Positions 57,013-64,000 of a stretch of 64,000 nucleotides of DNA are shown one piece after another. Every line of letters starts with the position of its first letter. The stretch's first letter is position 1. Source of the stretch: Alphaproteobacteria bacterium (GTDB taxonomy: Bacteria > Pseudomonadota > Alphaproteobacteria > UBA8366 > Aestuariispiraceae); contig SPJV01000078.1 in assembly GCA_006844765.1 (NCBI GenBank), positions 1 to 64,000 on the forward strand, in the 5' to 3' direction. The position numbers and the translations under genes are program-made. The notes under the pieces are model-generated. The model saw only the letters and a program-made list of their open reading frames with translations, was not told the origin of the DNA and made no database searches.

Positions 57013-58815
57013 ATGGACGAAAAGAAAAATGTAATCCTGGCGATTGCTTTGTCGGCCCTGGTTCTGTTCGGCTGGAACTTCTGGGAAACCTCTCGCCGTC
57101 CGCCGCCCCCGACCGAAGCGGAATTGGCCCAAAGCCAGACGCAAGACGGTGCCCCCAAGGCGCCGGCGACAACCGGCGAAGATCGGGCCATCCCGACAGC
57201 GCCCGGCGCGCCATCCCTGCCAAACGAGTTGGTGCCGAGCGCGTTGAGCCGGTCTGCAGCCCTGGAAGCGAGCCCGCGTGTTGCAATCGACAGCCCGCGT
57301 CTTTCCGGTTCAATCAATCTCAAGGGTGCGCGCCTCGACGATTTGACCCTCAAAGGCTATTTTCAAACACTTGAAGACGACAGCCCGCTCGTTGATCTGC
57401 TGCAGCCAAGCGGCGGTTCAGAGCCCTATTTTGTCGAATTCGGCTGGTCCCCTGCTGAACCCGGCGCGGTCGAGGTCCCTGGCAAAGATACGCTGTGGCG
57501 TGCCGAAGGCGGCCCACTTGACCTGAATAGCCCTGTAACGCTCAGCTGGACCAATTCATCTGGTCTGACTTTCAAGCAGCGCTATGAAATTGACGAAAAC
57601 TATATGGTGACTGTCACCCAATCCTTGGAAAACGGTGGCGCAGACGCTGTGCAGCTGTTGCCCTATGGTCGGGTCTTGCGGACGGGCACGCCGCAAATCC
57701 TGGACTTCTACATCTTGCATGAAGGCCTGATCGGGGTCTTCAACGATGTGTTGGAAGAAGTCGATTATGCCGATCTGGTCGAAGAACGCGGCAAAGCCCT
57801 GTCCTATGAGAGCACCGGCGGATGGATGGGCATCACCGACAAATACTGGCATGCGGTGCTGATCCCGGATCAGTCGCTGCCGATCAGTTCGCGCATGGTG
57901 ACGTGGAATCAGGACGGCAAGGATATCTATCAGGTTGATTTCCTGACCGGCGCCCAGACCGTTGCCCCTGGCGAAACAGCCAGCCGCACCAGCCGCGCTT
58001 TCACCGGCGCCAAGGAAACGCTGTTACTGGATGCCTATCGGGATGACCTCGGCATCACCAATTTCGATCTGGCTGTCGATTTCGGCTGGTTCTATTGGCT
58101 GACCAAGCCGATCTTCTATGCCATCCATTGGCTCTTTTTCCATCTCGGCAACTTCGGTCTGGCGATCCTGGCCCTGACCGTCGGCATCAAGCTCGCCTTC
58201 TTCCCCTTGGCGAACAAATCCTACAAGTCGATGTCCAAGATGAAGCTGCTTCAGCCGAAGGTCGTCGAATTGCGGGAGCGCTTTGCCGACGATAAGCAGA
58301 AACTGAACCAGGAGATGATGGGCCTTTATAAGAAGGAAAAGGTCAATCCGCTTGCCGGTTGTCTGCCGGTTGTGATTCAGATTCCGGTCTTCTTTGCGCT
58401 CTACAAGGTGCTGTTCGTCACAATCGAAATGCGGCATGCACCTTTCTACGGCTGGATCACCGATCTATCGGCCAAGGATCCGACCGGGTTTCTGACCATG
58501 TTCGGACTGATCGATTGGCAGGTTCCCGCCATCCTTCAAGTCATCAACATTGGTGTCTGGCCGATCATCATGGGCATCACCATGTTCGCGCAGCAGAAAC
58601 TGAACCCACCGCCCGCAGATCCGATCCAACAGAAGATCTTCACCTGGATGCCATTCTTCTTCACCTTCCTGCTGGCGTCTTTCCCGGCTGGTCTGGTGAT
58701 TTATTGGGCTTGGAACAACTCACTCTCGATGCTGCAGCAATATGTAATCATGCGGCGGATGGGGGTCGCAATCGGCGGCGGCAGAGCAGATTCAAACAAA
58801 GACAGCACGGATTGA
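57013..58815 (+). CDS. yidC: Membrane protein insertase YidC
   Basis: Insertase of 600 residues. An N-terminal helix (NVILAIALSALVLFGWNFW) is followed by a proline-rich linker, a large periplasmic beta domain (about 90-340) and the conserved core of five helices with the positively charged segment NKSYKSMSKMKLLQPKVVELRERF; the C-terminus QQYVIMRRMGV completes the motif. It helps SecYEG and also inserts membrane proteins on its own. It lies 24 bp after rnpA; the small yidD gene often found between them is missing. Confidence 0.97.
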   Translation: MDEKKNVILAIALSALVLFGWNFWETSRRPPPPTEAELAQSQTQDGAPKAPATTGEDRAIPTAPGAPSLPNELVPSALSRSAALEASPRVAIDSPRLSGSINLKGARLDDLTLKGYFQTLEDDSPLVDLLQPSGGSEPYFVEFGWSPAEPGAVEVPGKDTLWRAEGGPLDLNSPVTLSWTNSSGLTFKQRYEIDENYMVTVTQSLENGGADAVQLLPYGRVLRTGTPQILDFYILHEGLIGVFNDVLEEVDYADLVEERGKALSYESTGGWMGITDKYWHAVLIPDQSLPISSRMVTWNQDGKDIYQVDFLTGAQTVAPGETASRTSRAFTGAKETLLLDAYRDDLGITNFDLAVDFGWFYWLTKPIFYAIHWLFFHLGNFGLAILALTVGIKLAFFPLANKSYKSMSKMKLLQPKVVELRERFADDKQKLNQEMMGLYKKEKVNPLAGCLPVVIQIPVFFALYKVLFVTIEMRHAPFYGWITDLSAKDPTGFLTMFGLIDWQVPAILQVINIGVWPIIMGITMFAQQKLNPPPADPIQQKIFTWMPFFFTFLLASFPAGLVIYWAWNNSLSMLQQYVIMRRMGVAIGGGRADSNKDSTD

Positions 58816-58816
58816 G

Positions 58817-59470
58817 ATGAACGCGCTCGACACATTGAGCGCGACGCTTTTGGAGGCGGGCCGGAAACTGTTCGCCGCTGAATGCGTCTTCATGAAGGGC
58901 GTGGTGGCCTTGCAGCACTTGCCGGAGCCTGGCGCGCCGGAGGTTGCCTTCGCCGGGCGGTCCAATGTCGGCAAGTCCAGCCTGGTCAACGCGCTTACCG
59001 GGCGGAAGACCTTGGCACGAACCTCTAACACACCAGGCCGCACGCGGGAGCTTAATTTCTTTGAGCTTGGCGAGCGTCTGCGCATCGTTGATATGCCCGG
59101 CTATGGTTATGCCAAAGTCCCGAAACCCATGGCGGATGCCTGGACGAAGTTGATCTTCGACTATCTGCGCGGCCGGGCGGAGCTTCGCCTCCTTTGCCTC
59201 TTGGTCGATGCCCGCCATGGGCTCAAGCCATCCGATGAAGACCTCATGACCTTGTTGGACAAGGCTGCGGTTCCTTTTCGGGTCATCCTGACCAAAGCCG
59301 ACAAAATCCATGGTGCCGCCATGACTAAGCGGATTGAGGAAACTCAAGCAGCATTGAAAAAACACCCGGCAGCGGCGCCGGAGCCCCTTCTGACAAGTTC
59401 TGTCAAAGGCATGGGTATTGCCGAATTGCGGGCGCTTCTTGCGGCGCAGGCCGACCCAGCATTAAACTAA
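58817..59470 (+). CDS. engB: Ribosome-biogenesis GTP-binding protein EngB/YsxC
   Basis: GTPase of 217 residues for late 50S assembly or cell division. G1 is AGRSNVGKSSLVNAL, G2 SNTPGRTRELNFF, G3 DMPGYGYAKVPK, G4 TKADK, in the order of the EngB/YihA family. An N-terminal extension of about 30 residues precedes the GTPase domain. It starts one base after the yidC stop, so it is co-transcribed with it. Confidence 0.95.
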   Translation: MNALDTLSATLLEAGRKLFAAECVFMKGVVALQHLPEPGAPEVAFAGRSNVGKSSLVNALTGRKTLARTSNTPGRTRELNFFELGERLRIVDMPGYGYAKVPKPMADAWTKLIFDYLRGRAELRLLCLLVDARHGLKPSDEDLMTLLDKAAVPFRVILTKADKIHGAAMTKRIEETQAALKKHPAAAPEPLLTSSVKGMGIAELRALLAAQADPALN

Positions 59471-59495
59471 ACCCCACAATTAGCGGGACGGAAAA

Positions 59496-60404
59496 ATGAC
59501 GGTCGATAAGGCGAAACGGCGGGTAGAATGGCTCGCACAGGCAGGAATCCTGACAGAAGCACTGCCCTATATGCGCCGCTACAACGACAAGACCTTGATC
59601 GTGAAATATGGCGGGCACGCCATGGGTGACGATAACCTGGCGCGGTTGTTCGCCCGGGATGTTGTCCTGATGCAGCAAGTTGGCATCAACCCGATTGTCG
59701 TCCATGGCGGGGGACCGCAGATCGGCCGCATGCTAGAGAAGATGGCCAAGAAAAGCGTCTTCATTGATGGGCTGAGGGTTACCGACAAGGAAACGGTTGA
59801 GATCGTGGAAATGGTCCTGGCCGGATCGCTCAATAAGCAGATTGTCGGCACCTTACAGGCGGAAGGTGGTTACGCTGTCGGCCTATGCGGCAAGGATGGT
59901 GGCTTGATCCGGGCCCAGAAACTGCGCCGCACGAAGCGGGATCCGGAATCCAATATCGAGAAAGTGCTGGATCTCGGCTTTGTCGGGGAGCCTATCGGAT
60001 GCGACACGACGGTCCTCGATTGCTTCAGAGGAACCGATATTATCCCCGTGGTCGCCCCGATCGGCCTTGGCGATGATGGAGAAACCTACAATATCAACGC
60101 TGACACCGCTGCCGGTGCCATTGCAGGCGCTACAGGCGCCCAACGCCTGATGTTGCTAACCGATGTGCCCGGCGTTCTAGATAAGAATGGCGAGTTGATC
60201 CGGGATTTGACGGTCAGCCAGGCGCGGGATCTCCAGAAAGATGGCACGATTTCCGGCGGGATGATTCCGAAAATCGAAACCTGCATTCAAGCGGTCGAGC
60301 AAGGTGCCGAAGCCTCTGTCATTCTGGATGGAAGGCAAGCCCATGCCGTTCTGCTGGAATTGTTCACGGAGCATGGTTCCGGAACATTGATCCGACCGGA
60401 CTGA
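59496..60404 (+). CDS. argB: Acetylglutamate kinase
   Basis: Amino-acid kinase of 302 residues that phosphorylates N-acetylglutamate in arginine synthesis. LIVKYGGHAMGDDNLARLFARDVVLMQQVGINPIVVHGGGPQI gives the nucleotide and substrate loops; GAQRLMLLTDVPGVLDKNGELI and SGGMIPKIETCIQAVEQG close the family pattern. A long N-terminal helix (residues 1-24) of the type found in arginine-inhibited hexameric enzymes is present, so feedback inhibition is likely. It ends the rpmH operon. Confidence 0.96.
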   Translation: MTVDKAKRRVEWLAQAGILTEALPYMRRYNDKTLIVKYGGHAMGDDNLARLFARDVVLMQQVGINPIVVHGGGPQIGRMLEKMAKKSVFIDGLRVTDKETVEIVEMVLAGSLNKQIVGTLQAEGGYAVGLCGKDGGLIRAQKLRRTKRDPESNIEKVLDLGFVGEPIGCDTTVLDCFRGTDIIPVVAPIGLGDDGETYNINADTAAGAIAGATGAQRLMLLTDVPGVLDKNGELIRDLTVSQARDLQKDGTISGGMIPKIETCIQAVEQGAEASVILDGRQAHAVLLELFTEHGSGTLIRPD

Positions 60405-60421
60405 GCACACCCGGCTGGCAC

Positions 60422-60454
60422 AAAGGGATATCCATCGGACATATCCACCCTTTT
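60422..60454 (+). terminator. Likely terminator after argB
   Basis: AAAGGGATAT (60422-60431), loop of nine, ATAT (60441-60444), a short bulge, and CCCTTTT (60448-60454) can form a hairpin that ends in a T-run, 18 bp after the argB stop. The bulge weakens it. Confidence 0.45.
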
Positions 60455-60620
60455 CGCACAGCCAATTTGGTACGGCCAAGTTCTCCTCACGAAAATACTT
60501 TGCGAGAAATGCGAATCACTTCATAGCTTTGGCGGGTTATGGTGCGCCTGAAACTTTCTGCGCGCCTGATTGGTACGTCATAGGCCGGGGATCCGGCGCT
60601 GCGAGAAGGACATCGCCGCT

Positions 60621-62093
60621 GTGAGTGATGCGCGCATTGGAAACGGTTGGAAGGCATCCCTGCTGGCGGGGTGCCTCAGCTCATTGGTCCTCACGCTGCC
60701 GCTTGTTGCGGCGGCCCATCCCAATCACGAAGATGAACGGGGGATTGTCACCCTTGTTGAAACCGAACGTGGCAATATCTGCTACCTGACCCGCGCGACC
60801 GACTTCGAAGCACAAAAAGCCATTCTGGCCGATTGGGTGGCCCAAGGCGCCTCAGAACATTCGATGAGCGATACCATGTCTTCGGACAGCATGGCAGAGC
60901 CAATGGCCGAAGAGTCTTTCAGTGCCGATCCTTTGGCGGAAGATACAGGCTCCAGTGATCCCTTTGGCGGTGGAGAAGAAGACAGTGGTCCAGAAGCCCT
61001 TCCCGTTCTGGAGGATGTCCTGACCCCGGAAGAGGCGACAGCGGCATATGATTGTTTGATGCCGGACCTCTTTGCCGGCTATCAGCGCTCTCCCCATGGA
61101 TTGGCGCATGTCTTTCGGGACTGGGACCGACTGACCGAGCTGCCCATCTACAGCGAAGACATGGGCAAACGCTATGTTCATGTCTATGCAAACAAGCGCG
61201 CGACCGGCGAAAGTCAGACGCTATTCCTGGATCGCAACCTGCAGGCAGGATCCACACTCGCTGCCCCCAGTTTCTGGGTTCGCAATGACGGCATGATCCT
61301 GCCCGGGCCGTTGATGTTCGTTGAGAAGATCAAACGTGGTTTTACCTTTGCCCGTGGAAACTGGCGTTACACCAGAATCCTCCACAATGGATACGTTGAA
61401 TCCGTCACGCGCGGCCGAAACGAAAATCGGATCGATATTTGCGCCGAATGCTATGCGACGAAGTCGGATCGCATGTATGTCACCCTGCTTCATGACGGGG
61501 TCGCCCCGCCGCTTCCGGAAACGCAGGAAGGGACCAGCGTCGATCCGACCTTTGACAGCGGCGCGGATACAATAGGGCCGGCAGATGGAACAGACTCGGG
61601 CCTGGATGCATCCCTTGACCCGTCGCTAGAGCCTAATCTGGACGGATCGGCAGCACCGGCTGCCGTAGATCCCGTTGATCCTCTTGGATCACTGGACCCG
61701 TCTCTCGACCCCACATTGGATCCGACAGTTGACCCGTCATTGGGATCCCCCGAAACGGGAACATTAGAGCTCGCCCCCTCGGAAACACCGTTGAGCGGCT
61801 TGGAGCCAGTGAATGGCGGTCTTGATTTGCAGCAACCTGCAATTCCAGAGCAGCCTGCCATCCCGGAACCACCGGCTCTGCCTGAGACCTCGCCAGAGGC
61901 GGTATTGCAGGAGATCGAACAGCCCGCACTGACAGTTCCCGAACCGGAGCTGCCAGCAGTGCCTGAAGTCAGCGTGCCGGAAGCACCGGCGACGACGGGC
62001 CTGGAGCCTTCCCTTCAAGTGACCGAAGATGAAGACTTGATCCTGACACCGGAGACTTTGGAAGCCGGTGAAGACGAGTTGCTGCTGGATTAA
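60621..62093 (+). CDS. Secreted cytochrome P460-like protein with degenerate haem motif and Pro-rich tail
   Basis: Protein of 490 residues. GTG 60621 is chosen (GAAGGA ten bases upstream) because a signal peptide follows (LLAGCLSSLVLTLPLVAAA); TTG 60570 is the alternative. An acidic Ser/Met-rich insert (80-125) is followed by a domain (about 155-300) whose RYVHVYANKRAT, GPLMFVEKIKRGFTFARGNWRYTRILHNGYV and ENRIDICAECYATKSDRM resemble cytochrome P460 proteins. In those the last piece is C-x-x-C-H; here it is CAECY (274-278), so the axial histidine is missing. Residues 300-490 are a repetitive Asp/Pro/Glu-rich tail (DPSLDPTLDPTVDPSL, QQPAIPEQPAIPEPP). The function is unknown. Confidence 0.7.
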   Translation: MSDARIGNGWKASLLAGCLSSLVLTLPLVAAAHPNHEDERGIVTLVETERGNICYLTRATDFEAQKAILADWVAQGASEHSMSDTMSSDSMAEPMAEESFSADPLAEDTGSSDPFGGGEEDSGPEALPVLEDVLTPEEATAAYDCLMPDLFAGYQRSPHGLAHVFRDWDRLTELPIYSEDMGKRYVHVYANKRATGESQTLFLDRNLQAGSTLAAPSFWVRNDGMILPGPLMFVEKIKRGFTFARGNWRYTRILHNGYVESVTRGRNENRIDICAECYATKSDRMYVTLLHDGVAPPLPETQEGTSVDPTFDSGADTIGPADGTDSGLDASLDPSLEPNLDGSAAPAAVDPVDPLGSLDPSLDPTLDPTVDPSLGSPETGTLELAPSETPLSGLEPVNGGLDLQQPAIPEQPAIPEPPALPETSPEAVLQEIEQPALTVPEPELPAVPEVSVPEAPATTGLEPSLQVTEDEDLILTPETLEAGEDELLLD

Positions 62094-62128
62094 ACCCGCA
62101 TACCCTCTCCAGCCAACACCCGCCTTCC

Positions 62129-62554
62129 CTAGTCGCGGACGACCGTGACAGAGCAGGACGCGTGACGGACAACCCGGGCGGCATTCGGGCCCAGGAAGAA
62201 ATCTTCCGCCTTTGGCCTATGTGACCCCATCACAATCAGATCGGCACTGATCTCCCGCGCGACCCGGAGGATTTCCTCATAGATTGCGCCATGGCCGATG
62301 ATGTGCTGCACCGGCGTGCCGTCTGGTACATGCGACGCCGTCCAGTCATGCAAGGCGGCCTGTGCCTTCTCCAGTGCTTCTTTCTCATATTCTTTCGGGA
62401 AGAAACCGCCAACGATACTCATCCCAAAATCGGGCACCACCGTCACAACATGCAGCGCCCCTGCTCCGGCTGATTCAAGCGCCACCGGCAAAGGTTTCTC
62501 CCAACTCTTGGGATCACTCAGATCGATGGCGAGGAGTACTTTTTGAAAAATCAT
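62129..62554 (-). CDS. Universal stress protein, UspA family
   Basis: Single USP domain, 141 residues. KVLLAIDLSDPKSWEKPLPVALESA is the first strand with the conserved Asp; the C-terminal loop VMGSHRPKAEDFFLGPNAARVVRHASCSVTVVRD corresponds to the ATP-binding signature, but the G-x2-G part is incomplete, so ATP binding is uncertain. It follows the TRAP permease gene by 15 bp on the same strand, an association that is frequent for TAXI-type TRAP transporters. Confidence 0.9.
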   Translation of the reverse strand: MIFQKVLLAIDLSDPKSWEKPLPVALESAGAGALHVVTVVPDFGMSIVGGFFPKEYEKEALEKAQAALHDWTASHVPDGTPVQHIIGHGAIYEEILRVAREISADLIVMGSHRPKAEDFFLGPNAARVVRHASCSVTVVRD

Positions 62555-62569
62555 GATCCTTCCTCCCCC

Positions 62570-64000
62570 TTAGAATGCCGGCACATCGGTGCGGCGGCGT
62601 TGCAGCATGATAACAATGCCGAGCAGCAGAATAGCGGGGAAATAGAAGAGTTCCTTCGCCATCCGCTCTGCTTCCGCTTGAACCGACGCGATCTGAACCG
62701 GCACATCGCCGTAGAAGTCATAGATCTTAAGCGGCTCATCAAGCGGGGTTTGTGGGAAGGGTTCCTCGACCAAAACGGTACCGTCACCCTCAATCGAGAA
62801 CGGCAGACCGGCATTCGTCGCTATTCGTGCCTCCCCATCACCCGCTGCACCCAACTGCAGTACAAAGGTCTTGGTGACCGTCTTGTCCAGGTCTGTGCCA
62901 CTGGATCCATGCAGAACGACACGCAATGTGCCCCCATCCGGCGCCGCGCTAGCAGCAGCTACAATCTCGGCCGGCGCAAGTTCAGTGAATGGCGGTTCTA
63001 TAATATCGAGCCAAAAACCCGGCCTGAACAACGTGAAGGCGACCAGCAGCAGGGCGACCGCCTCCCAAACCCTATTCTTGGCAAAGAAGTAGCCTTGGGT
63101 TCCTGCTGCGAATAGCAACATCGCGATGGTCGCGATCGCGAACACCCACACACCTTCCAAAAACGTCACATCGATCAACAGGAGATCCGTGTTGAAGATG
63201 AACAGGAAGGGCAGAGCAACGGTGCGCAGCGAGTAATAAAAGGCTGTGAATCCGGTCTTGATCGGATCACCCCTGGAAATCGCGGCGGCGGCAAAACTGG
63301 CAAGCCCCACTGGAGGCGTCACATCCGCCATGATCCCAAAATAGAAGACAAAGAGATGCACTGCGATCAACGGCACGATCAAGCCATTCTGGGCGCCCAC
63401 ATCGACGACGACAAAGGCCATCAATGACGACACAACGATATAGTTCGCCGTTGTCGGCAGGCCCATCCCCAGGATCAGGCTGAAGATCCCAACCAGGATC
63501 AACATCAAGATCAGACTGCCACCCGACAGAAACTCAATGAAGGAGCCCACGACATAATGCGCACCGGTCAGGGAGATTGTACCAACGATGATCCCCGCAG
63601 CGCCGGTCGCGACTGCAATCCCGATCATGTTACGCGCGCCGGCGATCATGCCCTCCTTAAAGTCGACCCATCCTTGGTAGAGCTTCCCAATCGGGTTGGT
63701 CTCACCACGGAAGAACGCCTTAATCGGATGTTGTGTGACAATGATGAAAACCATCCCCGCCGTTGCCCAAAAGGCTGACAAGCTCGGAGACAGACGTTCA
63801 ATCATCAAGCACCAAACCAGGACAATGATCGGCAGAAGATAATACAGCCCCGTCATCGCCGTCGGTCCGGCGAGCGGCAACGCCCCAATCGGCGCATTGG
63901 GATCATCGACTTCCAGATCCGGATAGCTTGCCGCGATTTTTGCCAGCGCAATATATACAATCACGAAGGCCGCACTGACCGCATAGACAGTGGCGCCCCC
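62570..64000 (-). CDS. TRAP-TAXI fused permease (5' end outside window)
   Basis: Membrane permease of a TRAP transporter of the TAXI class, in which small and large subunits are fused. The frame is open to the window end; 477 residues are visible. The C-terminal large-subunit part has LILGMGLPTTANYIVVSSLMA and TPPVGLASFAAAAISRGDP, characteristic of DctM. It ends with a DUF3394-type domain (PPFTELAPAEIV... APDGGTLRVVLHG) that includes a last transmembrane helix. The binding protein would lie further right. Substrate unknown; many TAXI systems take glutamate or related acids. Confidence 0.92.
   Translation of the reverse strand, partial: GGATVYAVSAAFVIVYIALAKIAASYPDLEVDDPNAPIGALPLAGPTAMTGLYYLLPIIVLVWCLMIERLSPSLSAFWATAGMVFIIVTQHPIKAFFRGETNPIGKLYQGWVDFKEGMIAGARNMIGIAVATGAAGIIVGTISLTGAHYVVGSFIEFLSGGSLILMLILVGIFSLILGMGLPTTANYIVVSSLMAFVVVDVGAQNGLIVPLIAVHLFVFYFGIMADVTPPVGLASFAAAAISRGDPIKTGFTAFYYSLRTVALPFLFIFNTDLLLIDVTFLEGVWVFAIATIAMLLFAAGTQGYFFAKNRVWEAVALLLVAFTLFRPGFWLDIIEPPFTELAPAEIVAAASAAPDGGTLRVVLHGSSGTDLDKTVTKTFVLQLGAAGDGEARIATNAGLPFSIEGDGTVLVEEPFPQTPLDEPLKIYDFYGDVPVQIASVQAEAERMAKELFYFPAILLLGIVIMLQRRRTDVPAF

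Noticed and set aside
1..64000. Mobile elements, prophage, CRISPR arrays, tRNA and rRNA genes
   Set aside because: I found no transposase, integrase, phage or cas genes, no regularly spaced repeats, and no tRNA-like or rRNA-like stretches in the intergenic regions.

Overview
The window is a gene-dense chromosomal segment of an alphaproteobacterium, probably a free-living, marine or soil, Rhodospirillales-like lineage; I cannot fix the genus. The main reasons are: fabA-fabB-fabI in a row; hemC-hemD followed by a mitofilin (Mic60)-like gene and hemY; ftsE-ftsX next to an MJ0042 zinc-ribbon protein; aerobic-type cobaltochelatase cobN with cobO and cobQ; an MmcB-type protein; and a B12-dependent class II ribonucleotide reductase. 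Base composition looks moderately GC-rich and even throughout. I see no insertion sequence, prophage, CRISPR array, rRNA or tRNA, and no clear pseudogene. The window opens inside a polyamine permease gene and closes inside a TRAP permease gene.

Layout. 1-2.9 kb: end of a polyamine ABC transporter (permease, binding protein) and a beta-lactamase-fold hydrolase. 2.9-10.5 kb: a leftward nucleoside uptake and salvage block (ribokinase-like kinase, a 2-oxoglutarate/Fe(II) oxygenase, BMP-type binding protein, double ATPase, two permeases, cytidine deaminase, a TrpF-like isomerase), with a divergent Ntn-type amidohydrolase on its right. 11.7-17.4 kb: nrdJ, plsC, a YdcF-like protein, ftsX and ftsE. 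17.7-23.8 kb: the zinc-ribbon protein, then a partner-switching signalling block (STAS antagonist, metallo-beta-lactamase-fold enzyme, CHASE2-PP2C phosphatase, RsbW-like kinase) that encloses an opposing FecR-domain/OmpA-lipoprotein pair. 23.8-29.3 kb: TauD-like dioxygenase, propionyl-CoA synthetase, azlC/azlD with a co-transcribed histidine kinase. 29.6-39.1 kb: fabA, fabB, fabI, cobN, cobO, a SYLF protein, cobQ. 39.0-45.0 kb: a very large multidomain channel protein, an orphan amino-acid binding protein, an MmcB-like protein and a small membrane-anchored protein. 45.2-50.0 kb: hemY, Mic60-like gene, hemD, hemC (leftward). 50.1-55.1 kb: tsaD, gpsA, a glutathione transferase and a DUF3604 PHP-like protein in one operon. 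55.2-56.3 kb: a second FecR/OmpA pair. 56.4-60.4 kb: rpmH, rnpA, yidC, engB, argB. 60.6-64 kb: a secreted P460-like protein with a degenerate haem motif, a universal stress protein and a TRAP-TAXI permease.

The most unusual gene is at 39048-42704. It joins a type I periplasmic binding domain, a beta-sandwich resembling the ligand-binding domain of pentameric ligand-gated channels, an MscS channel core and a cytoplasmic cyclic-nucleotide-binding domain in one polypeptide of about 1218 residues, and sits directly behind an orphan amino-acid binding protein. Second in interest is the pairing of a CHASE2-type environmental phosphatase module with FecR/OmpA envelope lipoprotein pairs, present in two copies in the window. 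Third is a Mic60-like protein carrying an N-terminal helix-turn-helix-like segment.
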